Origin: Natrialba chahannaoensis JCM 10990 | GTDB taxonomy: Archaea; Halobacteriota; Halobacteria; Halobacteriales; Natrialbaceae | NCBI RefSeq assembly: GCF_000337135.1 | Contig: NZ_AOIN01000044.1 | Span: forward strand, 1 to 64,000 | Reading direction: 5' to 3' | Length of the DNA: 64,000 nucleotides | In this document: positions 8,198 to 16,025 of the stretch, in pieces | How the letters are laid out: each line of letters opens with the position of its first letter | Position numbering within the stretch: the first letter of the stretch is position 1 | Notes under the pieces: model-generated | Database searches by the model: none | Told to the model about the DNA's origin: nothing | Seen by the model: the letters and a program-made list of their open reading frames with translations, nothing else | Program-made: the position numbers and the translations under genes

Positions 8198-9034
8198 ATG
8201 AGCGACCTGCGCCTCGATGCGACACAACTCGATCGCTACTCGAGACACGTGATCATGGACGAAATCGGTCCCGAGGGACAGCAACGGTTACTCGAGGGCA
8301 GCATCCTCGTGGTCGGCGCGGGCGGACTGGGTGCGCCGGCGATTCAGTACCTCGCCGCGGCCGGCGTCGGCCGCCTCGGCATCGTCGACGACGACGTGGT
8401 CGAGCGCTCGAACCTGCAGCGCCAGATCGTCCACCGCGACGAGGATGTCGGCCGACCGAAGGTCGAGAGCGCGGCGGACTACGTGTCGGCGCTCAACCCC
8501 GACATCGACGTCGACGCCCACGAGGTGCGTCTGACTGCTGACAACGTGGCCGACCTCGTTTCCGACTACGACCTCGTCCTCGACGCGAGCGATAACTTCG
8601 CCACACGCTATCTGCTCAACGACCACTGCGTGCTCACGGAGACGCCGCTCTGTCACGGCGCGATCTACCGCTTCGAGGGCCAAATAACGACGTTCACGAA
8701 CGAGCGGGGCGGCGACGCTGAGCGGCCGTGTTACCGATGTATCTTCCCAGAAGCGCCCGAACCCGGCACCGTCCCCGACTGCGCGACGACTGGTGTGCTC
8801 GGCGTTCTCCCCGGCACCGTCGGCTGCATTCAGGCCACCGAAGCCGTCAAGTACCTGCTCGGCAAGGGTGAGCTACTCGAGGGTCGCCTGCTGCTCTACG
8901 ATGCGATGGACATGACGTTCGAGACGGTGGACGTGCGCCCGAACCCAGCGTGTCCGGTCTGTGGCGACGAGCCAGCAATCGAGTCGGTCGAGGACGTCTC
9001 CTACGACGGGACGTGCCAGATCTCGGCGGACTGA
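8198..9034 (+). CDS. ubaA: SAMP-activating enzyme E1 (UbaA; MoeB/ThiF family)
   Basis: A 278-residue E1-like adenylyltransferase. It has the nucleotide-binding GAGGLGAPAIQYLAAAG loop (about 40-56), the SNLQRQ motif, the two zinc-binding pairs CYRC and CPVC, and a candidate catalytic cysteine C195 in PDCATTGVLG. In Haloferax, UbaA activates the ubiquitin-like SAMPs for protein conjugation and for sulfur transfer to tRNA thiolation and molybdopterin. Length matches the family (about 270). No SAMP gene is adjacent. It is convergent with the membrane-protein gene at 9048, only 13 bp away. Confidence 0.93.
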   Translation: MSDLRLDATQLDRYSRHVIMDEIGPEGQQRLLEGSILVVGAGGLGAPAIQYLAAAGVGRLGIVDDDVVERSNLQRQIVHRDEDVGRPKVESAADYVSALNPDIDVDAHEVRLTADNVADLVSDYDLVLDASDNFATRYLLNDHCVLTETPLCHGAIYRFEGQITTFTNERGGDAERPCYRCIFPEAPEPGTVPDCATTGVLGVLPGTVGCIQATEAVKYLLGKGELLEGRLLLYDAMDMTFETVDVRPNPACPVCGDEPAIESVEDVSYDGTCQISAD

Positions 9035-9047
9035 GCTGTTTTTGCGG

Positions 9048-10034
9048 TCATCGAAGTTGCATCCTCACCACATCGCGCAATTCAGCCACCCCGACCAGCG
9101 CGACGCAGGAAATGAACGCGATCGTCCCGAGTTTTCCACCAGCACCTGTCAGTGCCGGCGTCACGGCGAGGTACACGAACCCACAAAGCGCGCCGGCCGC
9201 TCCGACGTGGCCCACTGTCAACCGCTCGGCGCTTGACATGCCAACGAAAGAGGCACAGAACGCGACTGCGGCGAGCGTTGCACCGAGTTCGCCCGGCAAC
9301 ACGAGCGGAAAGCCGACGCCGGCAGCGACGCCGACGAGCCCCGAGCACACGACCGGACCCAACTCGAGTTGCACACTCAGCACGACCGTTGCAACTGCAC
9401 CGGCGACGGCGACGGGCACGACGAACTGGAGGTGGTCCCAGGCGGGCGCGCTCGGCGAGCCGTACTCGAGTCCAGTCAGCGCGACGGCCGCCACACATCC
9501 AAAGAGCGCGATGGTGCCGAGTTTGCCGCCGACGCCGCCGAAGGAGGCGGTTGTGGCGACGAACGCGAGCCCCGAAATCACACCGGCAACGGCGACGTAC
9601 TCGAGACCCGGGAACACTGCTGGAGAGGCCATCCCGACGAAGGAGCCACAGTAGATGGGCGCGCCGACGCGCGGGAGGGCGAGTCCGGCGAGGAGGCCGA
9701 CGAGTGCGGAGGCGAGCACCGGGCCGAGATCGGCAACCACGCTCGCGCCGTAGGTGACGACTGCGCCGCCAGTGACGGCGAGTGCGTTCGTGGCGTCGGT
9801 TCGGTCGAATCCGTCGACGTCCAGAGAGCCAGTCCCGAGGGCACGATTTCGTTCGACGACGGCTGCGACCGTGCCGACGAGAACGATGCCGAGGTGGAGA
9901 CTGACCGTCCCGGTTGGGAGGGCCGGCGGCACGGCGTAGACGCTGGCGAGCAACACGGCGGGCGTCGCGAGGAGGGCAAGGAAGCCGGCGACCTGGACCG
10001 GGCGGTACACACGAGCCAGTCGCCGGAGGGCCAC
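9048..10034 (-). CDS. Polytopic membrane protein with internal duplication
   Basis: A 328-residue, very hydrophobic protein with about ten membrane segments and a GTG start at 10034. It is made of two similar halves: SFVGMASPAVFPG followed by GGVGGKLGTIALFGCVA in the first, and SFVGMSSAERLT followed by GAGGKLGTIAFISCVAL in the second. The repeated SFVGMSS and GKLGTIA motifs are rich in small and polar residues within membrane segments, as in channels or transporters with inverted or direct repeats. I do not recognise the family. The gene stands 30 bp downstream of the SDR gene on the same strand, so they may share a transcript. Confidence 0.7.
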   Translation of the reverse strand: MALRRLARVYRPVQVAGFLALLATPAVLLASVYAVPPALPTGTVSLHLGIVLVGTVAAVVERNRALGTGSLDVDGFDRTDATNALAVTGGAVVTYGASVVADLGPVLASALVGLLAGLALPRVGAPIYCGSFVGMASPAVFPGLEYVAVAGVISGLAFVATTASFGGVGGKLGTIALFGCVAAVALTGLEYGSPSAPAWDHLQFVVPVAVAGAVATVVLSVQLELGPVVCSGLVGVAAGVGFPLVLPGELGATLAAVAFCASFVGMSSAERLTVGHVGAAGALCGFVYLAVTPALTGAGGKLGTIAFISCVALVGVAELRDVVRMQLR

Positions 10035-10064
10035 CGAGAGCGTTACGGTTCGGCTCCTCTCGCA

Positions 10065-10850
10065 TCAACTCCGCAACAGACCGCCGTCGATCGGCACGGA
10101 CGCGCCGTTCACGAAACTCGCCCGCGGGCTCGCGAGGAACGCCACCACGTCGCCGAACTCGGCAGGCTCACCCAGTCGTTCCAGTGGGATTTCGGCCGCG
10201 AGCTCGGCGATACCCTCGTCGTAGTCTGCGTACGTCCCGCGCTCAACACCCGCCTCGACGAGGTCTTCGATCCGTGGCGTCTCGATGGTTCCTGGCATGA
10301 CCGCGTTGGCGCGTATTTCAGGTGCGAATTCACGCGAAATCGTCTTCACGAGGCCGACGACGGCCCGCCGAACTGAGTTCGACAGCACCAGCCCGTCGGT
10401 TACCTCCCGCACCGTGGTCGAGGTGAGACAGGTAATCGAGCCCGCATCGGACTCGAGTAGCTGTGCGTGTGCCTCCTCAACCGTCCAGACGACGCTCATC
10501 ACCAGCAGATCGTATGCCTGGTACCAGTCCTGCTCGTCCGTCCCCAGAAAGGTCGTACTCGGTGGACCGCCCGCAGAGGTCACGAGGTGGTCGAGACCGC
10601 CGAACTCGTCGACGGTTTGCCGAACCAGCCGGGAGATATCGTTTGGGTCCGTGAGGTCGCACTCGAGTGCGAGCACCTTGCCCGGCCCTGCGTCGGCGAG
10701 GTCATCGCGGGCGGCTGCGAGTCGGTCGGGGTCGCGCCCGCAGATGGTGACGTGTGCACCTGCCGAGGCGAGTGCCTGGGCGCTTGCGAGTCCGAGGCCA
10801 CTCGAGGAGGCGGTTACCAGCGCTGCGTTGCCGTCGAGATTGAGGTCCAT
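10065..10850 (-). CDS. SDR-family oxidoreductase with non-canonical active site
   Basis: A 261-residue Rossmann-fold protein starting MDLNLDGNAALVTASSSGLG; the glycine-rich NAD(P) motif is TASSSGLG (14-21) and CDLTD and TSAGGPP follow as expected. The usual YxxxK catalytic pair is absent: the corresponding segment reads LSNSVRRAVVGLVKTIS. This fits the subgroup of SDR proteins (BKR_like_SDR_like) in which the Tyr is replaced. The C-terminus (PLERLGEPAEFGDVVAFLAS, INGASVPIDGG-like) is typical. The substrate is unknown. The start at 10850 fits the family; the open frame upstream is low-complexity. Confidence 0.9.
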   Translation of the reverse strand: MDLNLDGNAALVTASSSGLGLASAQALASAGAHVTICGRDPDRLAAARDDLADAGPGKVLALECDLTDPNDISRLVRQTVDEFGGLDHLVTSAGGPPSTTFLGTDEQDWYQAYDLLVMSVVWTVEEAHAQLLESDAGSITCLTSTTVREVTDGLVLSNSVRRAVVGLVKTISREFAPEIRANAVMPGTIETPRIEDLVEAGVERGTYADYDEGIAELAAEIPLERLGEPAEFGDVVAFLASPRASFVNGASVPIDGGLLRS

Positions 10851-11019
10851 AGGGACACAGACGACGCCAGTAACCAAATTGCTCGGGAGGGAGATACTGC
10901 GCTGGCTGGTCGACGAGGCTAAGTGTGTGATCGGGTGGTGACTACGGAAGGCTCGGTGGGAAGCAAATGGTGATCGAGTGGTCACTGAGGCATGGTTGAG
11001 TGACGTGCGTGCGGACGCG

Positions 11020-11490
11020 CTACTCGCGGTCCTGGTGGCGGACGCGAACCACACCCTCTGAGGTGACGCCGACGACGAGCGGCGAGGACACCTCGCGGCC
11101 GGTGACGGCAGTGCCGGCGGCGTCGCTGACGACCTTCATCAGGTCTGGGGCGGTGTGGTCGACCTTGACGCCGGCGTCGTCACAAGCATCGTAGACGAGG
11201 TTCGGTACGTCGTAGAGGTCGGTGCCAGTGGGGACGTGAACACGGACCGGAGCGCGCAGCGCCTCGGCGAAGGCGACCGTCTCACGTGCTTTCTCGACGT
11301 TCTCCCGGGCACTAGCCTCGACCGAGGAGACATTCGCTCGGGACGTGCCGAGTGCGGTGGCGATATCGGCCTGGGAAAAACCGCGCTCGCGCAGGGCAAG
11401 TACCTGCGCCTGCCGGTTCGTGAGTACGCTGGTGTCAGCTTCGAAGCCGATCTCGGCGAGGAGTTCCTCTGCGTCGTCGATCATGGACAT
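11020..11490 (-). CDS. Tfx-family DNA-binding protein
   Basis: A 156-residue protein. Residues 20-60 form a helix-turn-helix (TNRQAQVLALRERGFSQADIA, with ALGTSRANVSSVE following) typical of Tfx, first described as a regulator of the fmdECB molybdenum operon in Methanothermobacter. The C-terminal domain (VHVPTGTDLYDVPNLVYDAC) probably binds a ligand. The start at 11490 is supported by GGAGGG about nine bases upstream; a second Met two codons later is possible. No molybdenum gene is nearby, so its target is not evident. It lies 170 bp upstream of the SDR gene on the same strand. Confidence 0.88.
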   Translation of the reverse strand: MSMIDDAEELLAEIGFEADTSVLTNRQAQVLALRERGFSQADIATALGTSRANVSSVEASARENVEKARETVAFAEALRAPVRVHVPTGTDLYDVPNLVYDACDDAGVKVDHTAPDLMKVVSDAAGTAVTGREVSSPLVVGVTSEGVVRVRHQDRE

Positions 11491-11989
11491 GGTGATCGCC
11501 CTCCGTCGAGCTGGTGTCCACTCCCTCGGTCGCCAGGCCCGACACCGTAATTGCTCGAATCTCGCCGGTTTCGAGGACCGCCCGTCGCCACTGGGGTGCG
11601 TCCATGTGGTCTCATCACCGACGACGCTGCGGGCGCGTTCCACCGTCGTCGCTCCGTCGTGCGGTCCGTCGTTCCCTGCACGCGCCTATTCATACCACAT
11701 ATCTAGCTGGGTGCAAGATGAAAGCTCTCCCGGTCGCTCCTGCGACTATAGTAGCCACTGCAAGTCACTGCACACCTGATCGCACGGCAGCTGTGCGATC
11801 AGTGTGTAACTAGTTGCAGTTGTTACTATAGCAACTCCGTGAGGCCACCCCCGTTCTTACTGTCACGGGACAGACCTGTCTCTCTCGTCTACACAAACCG
11901 TAGCAGAACGCGAAAATCGACGGCCGCACGACTGTCCAGGTTCCGACGCCGATCCCTCGAGACGATGGTGTCTCGAGTGACCGTGTCGA
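11491..11989. other. Non-coding stretch containing a hairpin element
   Basis: About 500 bp between the Tfx gene and the 3' end of the TRAM gene. Open frames here are short, basic and proline/arginine-rich and look like chance frames. The only structure seen is the 86-bp terminal-inverted-repeat element at 11746-11831, described separately. The rest holds nothing I can support. Confidence 0.6.
11746..11831. mobile_element. 86-bp palindromic element, copy 1 (MITE-like)
   Basis: The element begins CTATAGTAGCCACTGCAA and ends with the near-complement TTGCAGTTGTTACTATAG: 16 of 18 terminal bases pair. An inner stem CTGATCGCAC / GTGCGATCAG is perfect (10 bp) around a short loop. A second copy lies at 47055-47138 in the same orientation. 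Size, terminal inverted repeats and lack of coding capacity fit a miniature inverted-repeat transposable element, although a structured RNA is also possible. No target duplication is evident and no matching transposase is in the window. Confidence 0.7.
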
Positions 11990-12511
11990 TCAGTTCCCCC
12001 AGAAGTTCTCGCGACTTCCGAGGCGTTCGCGTCTCGACGACCGTCCGTTGCTGGTTTCGCCGTCGGTTTCGGCGTCAGCGTCTCCATCGTCGCTGTTGCC
12101 ATCGTCGGCGTCGGCATCGGCATCAGTCTCGGTCTCGGCGTCCGACGTGTCGTCTTCGTCTTCACCCTCTCCTTCGTCCATTGGGAGCAGTTCAAGCTCC
12201 TTCGCACGCGCGTGATTACTGTGGACGCGAGTGATTTCGACGCGCGCACGTGCTTCGGGGAGCACACCGTCGACCATCACGATGAAGCCGTCTTCGGTTC
12301 GCCCGACACCCGCACCGCTTTCGTGCATGTCGACGACATCGATGACGACCTCCTCGCCGGACTTGACCGGCTGTGTCTTCAGGTCATCGATCGGCTGGTT
12401 GTAGTGTTGGCACCACTCCTTGCCGCCGCGGTCGCCGTAGTGTTGACACCCCATCCCCGAGATTCGCGCTGAATAGCTCGGACAGTCGTCGGCCAGTGGA
12501 CAGTCTGCCAT
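11990..12511 (-). CDS. TRAM-domain protein with N-terminal cysteine cluster
   Basis: A 173-residue protein. Residues 4-34 hold four cysteines (C4, C10, C22, C34: MADCPLADDC, GCQHY, KEWCQHY) likely to bind zinc. Residues 47-109 form a TRAM domain (GEEVVIDVVDMHESGAGVGR, then VMVDGVLPEARARVEITRV), an RNA-binding OB-fold found in tRNA-modifying enzymes and in small archaeal TRAM proteins thought to act as RNA chaperones. The last 60 residues are extremely acidic (runs of Asp/Glu) and end in RRERLGSRENFWGN. The open frame continues far upstream, but that part is antisense to etfB; the Met at 12511 is the natural start. Confidence 0.85.
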   Translation of the reverse strand: MADCPLADDCPSYSARISGMGCQHYGDRGGKEWCQHYNQPIDDLKTQPVKSGEEVVIDVVDMHESGAGVGRTEDGFIVMVDGVLPEARARVEITRVHSNHARAKELELLPMDEGEGEDEDDTSDAETETDADADADDGNSDDGDADAETDGETSNGRSSRRERLGSRENFWGN

Positions 12512-12778
12512 GCGGTGTACTACCGGCGGTGCCGTTAAACCGTTTCCGTCTTGCACGCGCGAAGCCGGGTGAGCGGCCGTTCTTCGCCACTCTTGTTGAC
12601 CAGTTACTGTGTGTATTCTCACCTGGTGTTCGCGCTCGTCTTCGCCCGACTGCTTCACTCGCGTCCCGCCACACAGTTTCAGTACGAAACCGACATCACC
12701 CGAACTATCAGTTGAACGGGGAGTCCAATACTGTGCGTTTCGAAAACGTTTACGGGTGTGACGTACGAGTGAAGAACG

Positions 12779-13570
12779 ATGAAAATCCTCGTTACGGTCA
12801 AAGAAGTTGCGACCGTCGAAGACGAGTTCGAAATCGAAGGTACTGAAATCGCAGACCAGTACCTCGGTGCAGATCTCAACGAGTGGGACGATTACGCCGT
12901 CGAAGAGGCCGTTCAGCTCCAGGAAGCTGGCGTCGCCGACGAAGTCGTCACGGTTACGATCGGCCCCGAAGACTGTGAACAGACCATCCGTCAGGCGCTT
13001 GCGAAGGGCGCAGACCGCGCGGTCCGCGTCTGGGACGACTCCCTCGAGGGCGTTGACCTGCTCGACGTCAACGCAAAGACGGAAATTCTCAGTGCCGTCG
13101 TCGAGGAAGAGGACCCAGACCTCGTCCTGACCGGCGTGCAGGCCGGTGACGACAGCTTCGGCGCGACGGGCGTTTCCCTCGCCGAAGAGATCGGCTACCA
13201 GTGGGGTGCCGTTGTCAACCATCTCGAGCACGAGTTCGACGGCGACGTCGCCTCGGTTCGACGTGAACTCGAGGGCGGTGTCGAGGAGCTCACGGACATC
13301 GAGCTGCCAGCCGCACTCACGATCCAGACCGGTATCAACGAACCACGCTACGCGAGCCTGCGTGGCATTCGCCAGGCCCAGCGCAAGGAACTCGACGTCA
13401 AGAGTCTCGCCGACCTCGGTGTCGACGAGAGCGCTGTCGATTCCGACCTGGAACTCACCGACATGTACGAACCAGAAAGCGAGAGCGACGTGACCGTCTG
13501 GGAAGGCAGTGCCGACGAGACGGCCGCAGAGCTGGGTGAACTGCTCCGCGACAAGGGGGTGGCACCATGA
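12779..13570 (+). CDS. etfB: Electron transfer flavoprotein beta subunit
   Basis: A 263-residue protein beginning MKILVTVKEVATVEDEFEIE, the standard EtfB N-terminus. Further family features are AKGADRAVRVWD, VLTGVQAGDDSFGATG and the LRGIRQAQRKELDVKSLADL loop near residue 203. EtfAB carries electrons from acyl-CoA and related dehydrogenases to a membrane quinone reductase. The stop overlaps the start of etfA (ATGA), so the two are translationally coupled. A TTTACGG element at 12749-12755 lies about 27 bases before the ATG, consistent with a leaderless transcript. Confidence 0.95.
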   Translation: MKILVTVKEVATVEDEFEIEGTEIADQYLGADLNEWDDYAVEEAVQLQEAGVADEVVTVTIGPEDCEQTIRQALAKGADRAVRVWDDSLEGVDLLDVNAKTEILSAVVEEEDPDLVLTGVQAGDDSFGATGVSLAEEIGYQWGAVVNHLEHEFDGDVASVRRELEGGVEELTDIELPAALTIQTGINEPRYASLRGIRQAQRKELDVKSLADLGVDESAVDSDLELTDMYEPESESDVTVWEGSADETAAELGELLRDKGVAP

Positions 13571-14520
13571 GTGACGTCCTCGCAGTCACGGACCACCGCC
13601 GTGGCGACCTGCGCGACGTGAGCTACGAAATCATCACTGCCGGCCGCCAGCTTGCAGACGACACCGGCGGCGACCTCCACCTCGCCGTCATCAGCGGCCC
13701 CGTCGACGATTTCGCAGAGAAACTCAACCGCGAAGGTGTCGACGCGATCCACACCGTCTCCCACGGCGAGGAGTTCAACCACGACGTTTACACCCAGACG
13801 ATCACGCAGCTCTACGACGAGCTCGCACCGCAGTACATCCTCACGCCGAACAGCGTCAACGGCCTGGACTACGCGCCCGCCGTCGCCAACGAACTCGGCC
13901 TTCCGGTCGTCACCGACACGATCGGCCTCTCGGTAAACGGCGAAACGCTGACCGCCACCCGCGAGATGTACGGCGGCAAAGTCGAGACCACGAACGAACT
14001 CGAGGGCGACGCCGTCGTCACGATCCGTGGGGCAGAGTGGCCAACCGCAGACGGTACCGGCGACGCCGTTATCGAGGCGTTCGACGCCGAAATCGACGAG
14101 GATGCAGTCGGCTCTACGGTCAACGGCTTCGAAGAAGTCGGTGGCGGTGACGTCGACATCAGCGAAGCGGACGTCCTCGTCTCCGTCGGCCGCGGGATCG
14201 AAGAAGAGGATAACCTCGAGCTCATCCACGATCTTGCGGACGCACTCGACGCAACGGTCTCTTCCTCGCGACCGATCGTGGACAACGGCTGGCTGCCAAA
14301 GAACCGGCAGGTCGGCCAGTCCGGGAAGGTCGTCACACCCGATGTCTACATCGCGATCGGTATCTCCGGTGCCGTCCAGCACGTCGCTGGCATGAAGGGC
14401 TCCGACACGATTGTCGCGATCAACACGGACCCCAACGCGCCGATCATGGACATCGCGGACTATGCGATCCACGACGATCTCTTCGACGTCGTGCCAGCGC
14501 TGACCGATCAGTTCCAGTAA
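13567..14520 (+). CDS. etfA: Electron transfer flavoprotein alpha subunit
   Basis: A 317-residue partner of etfB. The N-terminal domain has the adenine-nucleotide-hydrolase-like fold ([20 protein letters not shown]). The C-terminal FAD-binding domain shows [36 protein letters not shown]-type sequence, [20 protein letters not shown] and [17 protein letters not shown], all expected for EtfA. Length is normal. The gene overlaps etfB by 4 bp and no dehydrogenase or EtfQO gene is directly adjacent. Together they form a soluble cytoplasmic heterodimer. Confidence 0.95.
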   Translation: MSDVLAVTDHRRGDLRDVSYEIITAGRQLADDTGGDLHLAVISGPVDDFAEKLNREGVDAIHTVSHGEEFNHDVYTQTITQLYDELAPQYILTPNSVNGLDYAPAVANELGLPVVTDTIGLSVNGETLTATREMYGGKVETTNELEGDAVVTIRGAEWPTADGTGDAVIEAFDAEIDEDAVGSTVNGFEEVGGGDVDISEADVLVSVGRGIEEEDNLELIHDLADALDATVSSSRPIVDNGWLPKNRQVGQSGKVVTPDVYIAIGISGAVQHVAGMKGSDTIVAINTDPNAPIMDIADYAIHDDLFDVVPALTDQFQ

Positions 14521-14718
14521 TCGCGCCACTGCTGATCGTCAACGATTTTTCATATCGTTCCCGCGAAGCCAAACTACTCGACGCGAGTGTGTCTTGTATC
14601 ACTCACCGGTCACACTGTATTTCCCCGGTGAAACCCCGACCATAGGACGACCAAGGATAGCTTTTGCGTTCGCCACCATGTCAGGTATCTGTATGAACGC
14701 TCCAGTGACTGTACAGCA

Positions 14719-14730
14719 GAATTATAAACC
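14719..14730 (+). promoter_or_regulatory. TATA box of the binding-protein/transducer operon
   Basis: AATTATAAACC is centred about 27 bases upstream of the ATG at 14751, the spacing of a leaderless haloarchaeal promoter. It is the clearest AT-rich element in the 230-bp gap after etfA. Confidence 0.55.
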
Positions 14731-14750
14731 AGTAATTTGATACCACGGAT

Positions 14751-16025
14751 ATGACGTTTCGACCGAAGCGACGGGAACTTCTGGTGGGGGCTGGTGCCGC
14801 GTCACTTGGCGGCCTGGCCGGGTGCCTTTCTGACGTTCCCGGATTCGAATCAGAGGTAGGGGCCGCCGACTCAGTCGGCGGGACAGATCGAACGCTCAGA
14901 CTCGGTATCATGTCTCCGCTGAGCGGGGAACTCGAAAGTTTTGGGGAGACGACGCGCGATGCCGCGCTGTTACCGATCGAACAGTTCGAAGACGAGGTCA
15001 GCCTCGACATCGACTACACGGTTGTCGATACGGAAACCGCTCCATCGGCAGGCGTCCAGAGTGCCGCTGCGCTTGTTGATGACGGGTACCCGATGGTCAA
15101 CGGGCCGCTGGCATCCGACGTGACGTTGCAGGCGACTCAGCAGATGTTGATCCCCTATCGAGTGGTCAACTGTTCTCCAGGTGCAACGTCGCCAACGATC
15201 ACGTCAGTGAACGATGCCGGCCTCGTCTTCCGGACGGCACTCTCTGACTCGCTGCAGGCGCTCGTCCTCGCCGAGCAGGCCGTTACGGACCTCGGAACGG
15301 AGCGCGCAGCGGTTCTGTACGTCGACAACGACTACGGCTGGCAGCTCACGCAGGCGTTCTCGCAGGCGTTCGAAACCGATCACGGCGCGACCGTGACGGC
15401 CGAAGTGCCGGTCACCGAAGGTGCAGACTCCTACGACAATGTCATCGAGACGGCGATGGCAGACAATCCGGAGCTTCTGATTGTCGTCGGCTACCCCGAT
15501 ACCGGGGAACAACTGTTCGATGATCTGGCTGCAACCGGCGCACGTGACGACGTCGAAGTGCTCGTCACCGAAGGAATGCAAGCTGGCGCGCTTCATGAGT
15601 CGACTGACTCTTCGCTCGATGGCATTCGCGGCACTGCGCCAATCGCCAGCGGACCAGGCTACGAGACGTTCAGCGAGCAGTACGAGAGCGCCTACGGTGA
15701 GAGCCCGGGACTCTTTACTGCTCACGCCTACGACGCGACGGCGGCGCTGTTGCTCGCGAACGCCTACGCCGGCCAGAACGAGGGCACGGCGATCAGAAAC
15801 GCCATGCAGGCTGTCACCTACAGCCCGGGAACGACCATCACACCCGAGAACCTCGACGAAGGACTCGAACTCGCCGCCCAGGGTGAAAACGTCGCCTACG
15901 AGGGCGCTTCGAGTTCGGTCACGTTTGACCAACACGGGGACGTCCGCGGTTCGAGCTTTTCCTACTGGGAGTTCGATGAATCAGCAGATGGTGGTATCAC
16001 TGAACTCGACCGGGTGAGCGTCTAA
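14751..16025 (+). CDS. TAT-exported lipoprotein, branched-chain-amino-acid-type binding protein (BasB-like)
   Basis: A 424-residue protein with a twin-arginine signal ([16 protein letters not shown]) and a lipobox LAGC with the lipid-anchored Cys at 25. The mature part is a type I periplasmic binding fold of the Leu/Ile/Val-receptor class: [49 protein letters not shown] and [18 protein letters not shown]. Its stop codon overlaps the ATG of a chemotaxis transducer. In Halobacterium, BasB and CosB are similar anchored binding proteins that feed ligand signals to the transducers BasT and CosT, so this is probably a chemoreceptor subunit and not part of an ABC importer; no permease or ATPase genes follow. 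Confidence 0.88.
   Translation: MTFRPKRRELLVGAGAASLGGLAGCLSDVPGFESEVGAADSVGGTDRTLRLGIMSPLSGELESFGETTRDAALLPIEQFEDEVSLDIDYTVVDTETAPSAGVQSAAALVDDGYPMVNGPLASDVTLQATQQMLIPYRVVNCSPGATSPTITSVNDAGLVFRTALSDSLQALVLAEQAVTDLGTERAAVLYVDNDYGWQLTQAFSQAFETDHGATVTAEVPVTEGADSYDNVIETAMADNPELLIVVGYPDTGEQLFDDLAATGARDDVEVLVTEGMQAGALHESTDSSLDGIRGTAPIASGPGYETFSEQYESAYGESPGLFTAHAYDATAALLLANAYAGQNEGTAIRNAMQAVTYSPGTTITPENLDEGLELAAQGENVAYEGASSSVTFDQHGDVRGSSFSYWEFDESADGGITELDRVSV

Noticed and set aside
12512-13231. An N-terminal extension of the TRAM protein
   Set aside because: The extension is antisense to etfB and lacks protein-like character; the Met at 12511 starts the cysteine cluster.
13348-14529. A 393-codon frame on the minus strand
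   Set aside because: It is antisense to etfA and the end of etfB and resembles no protein family.
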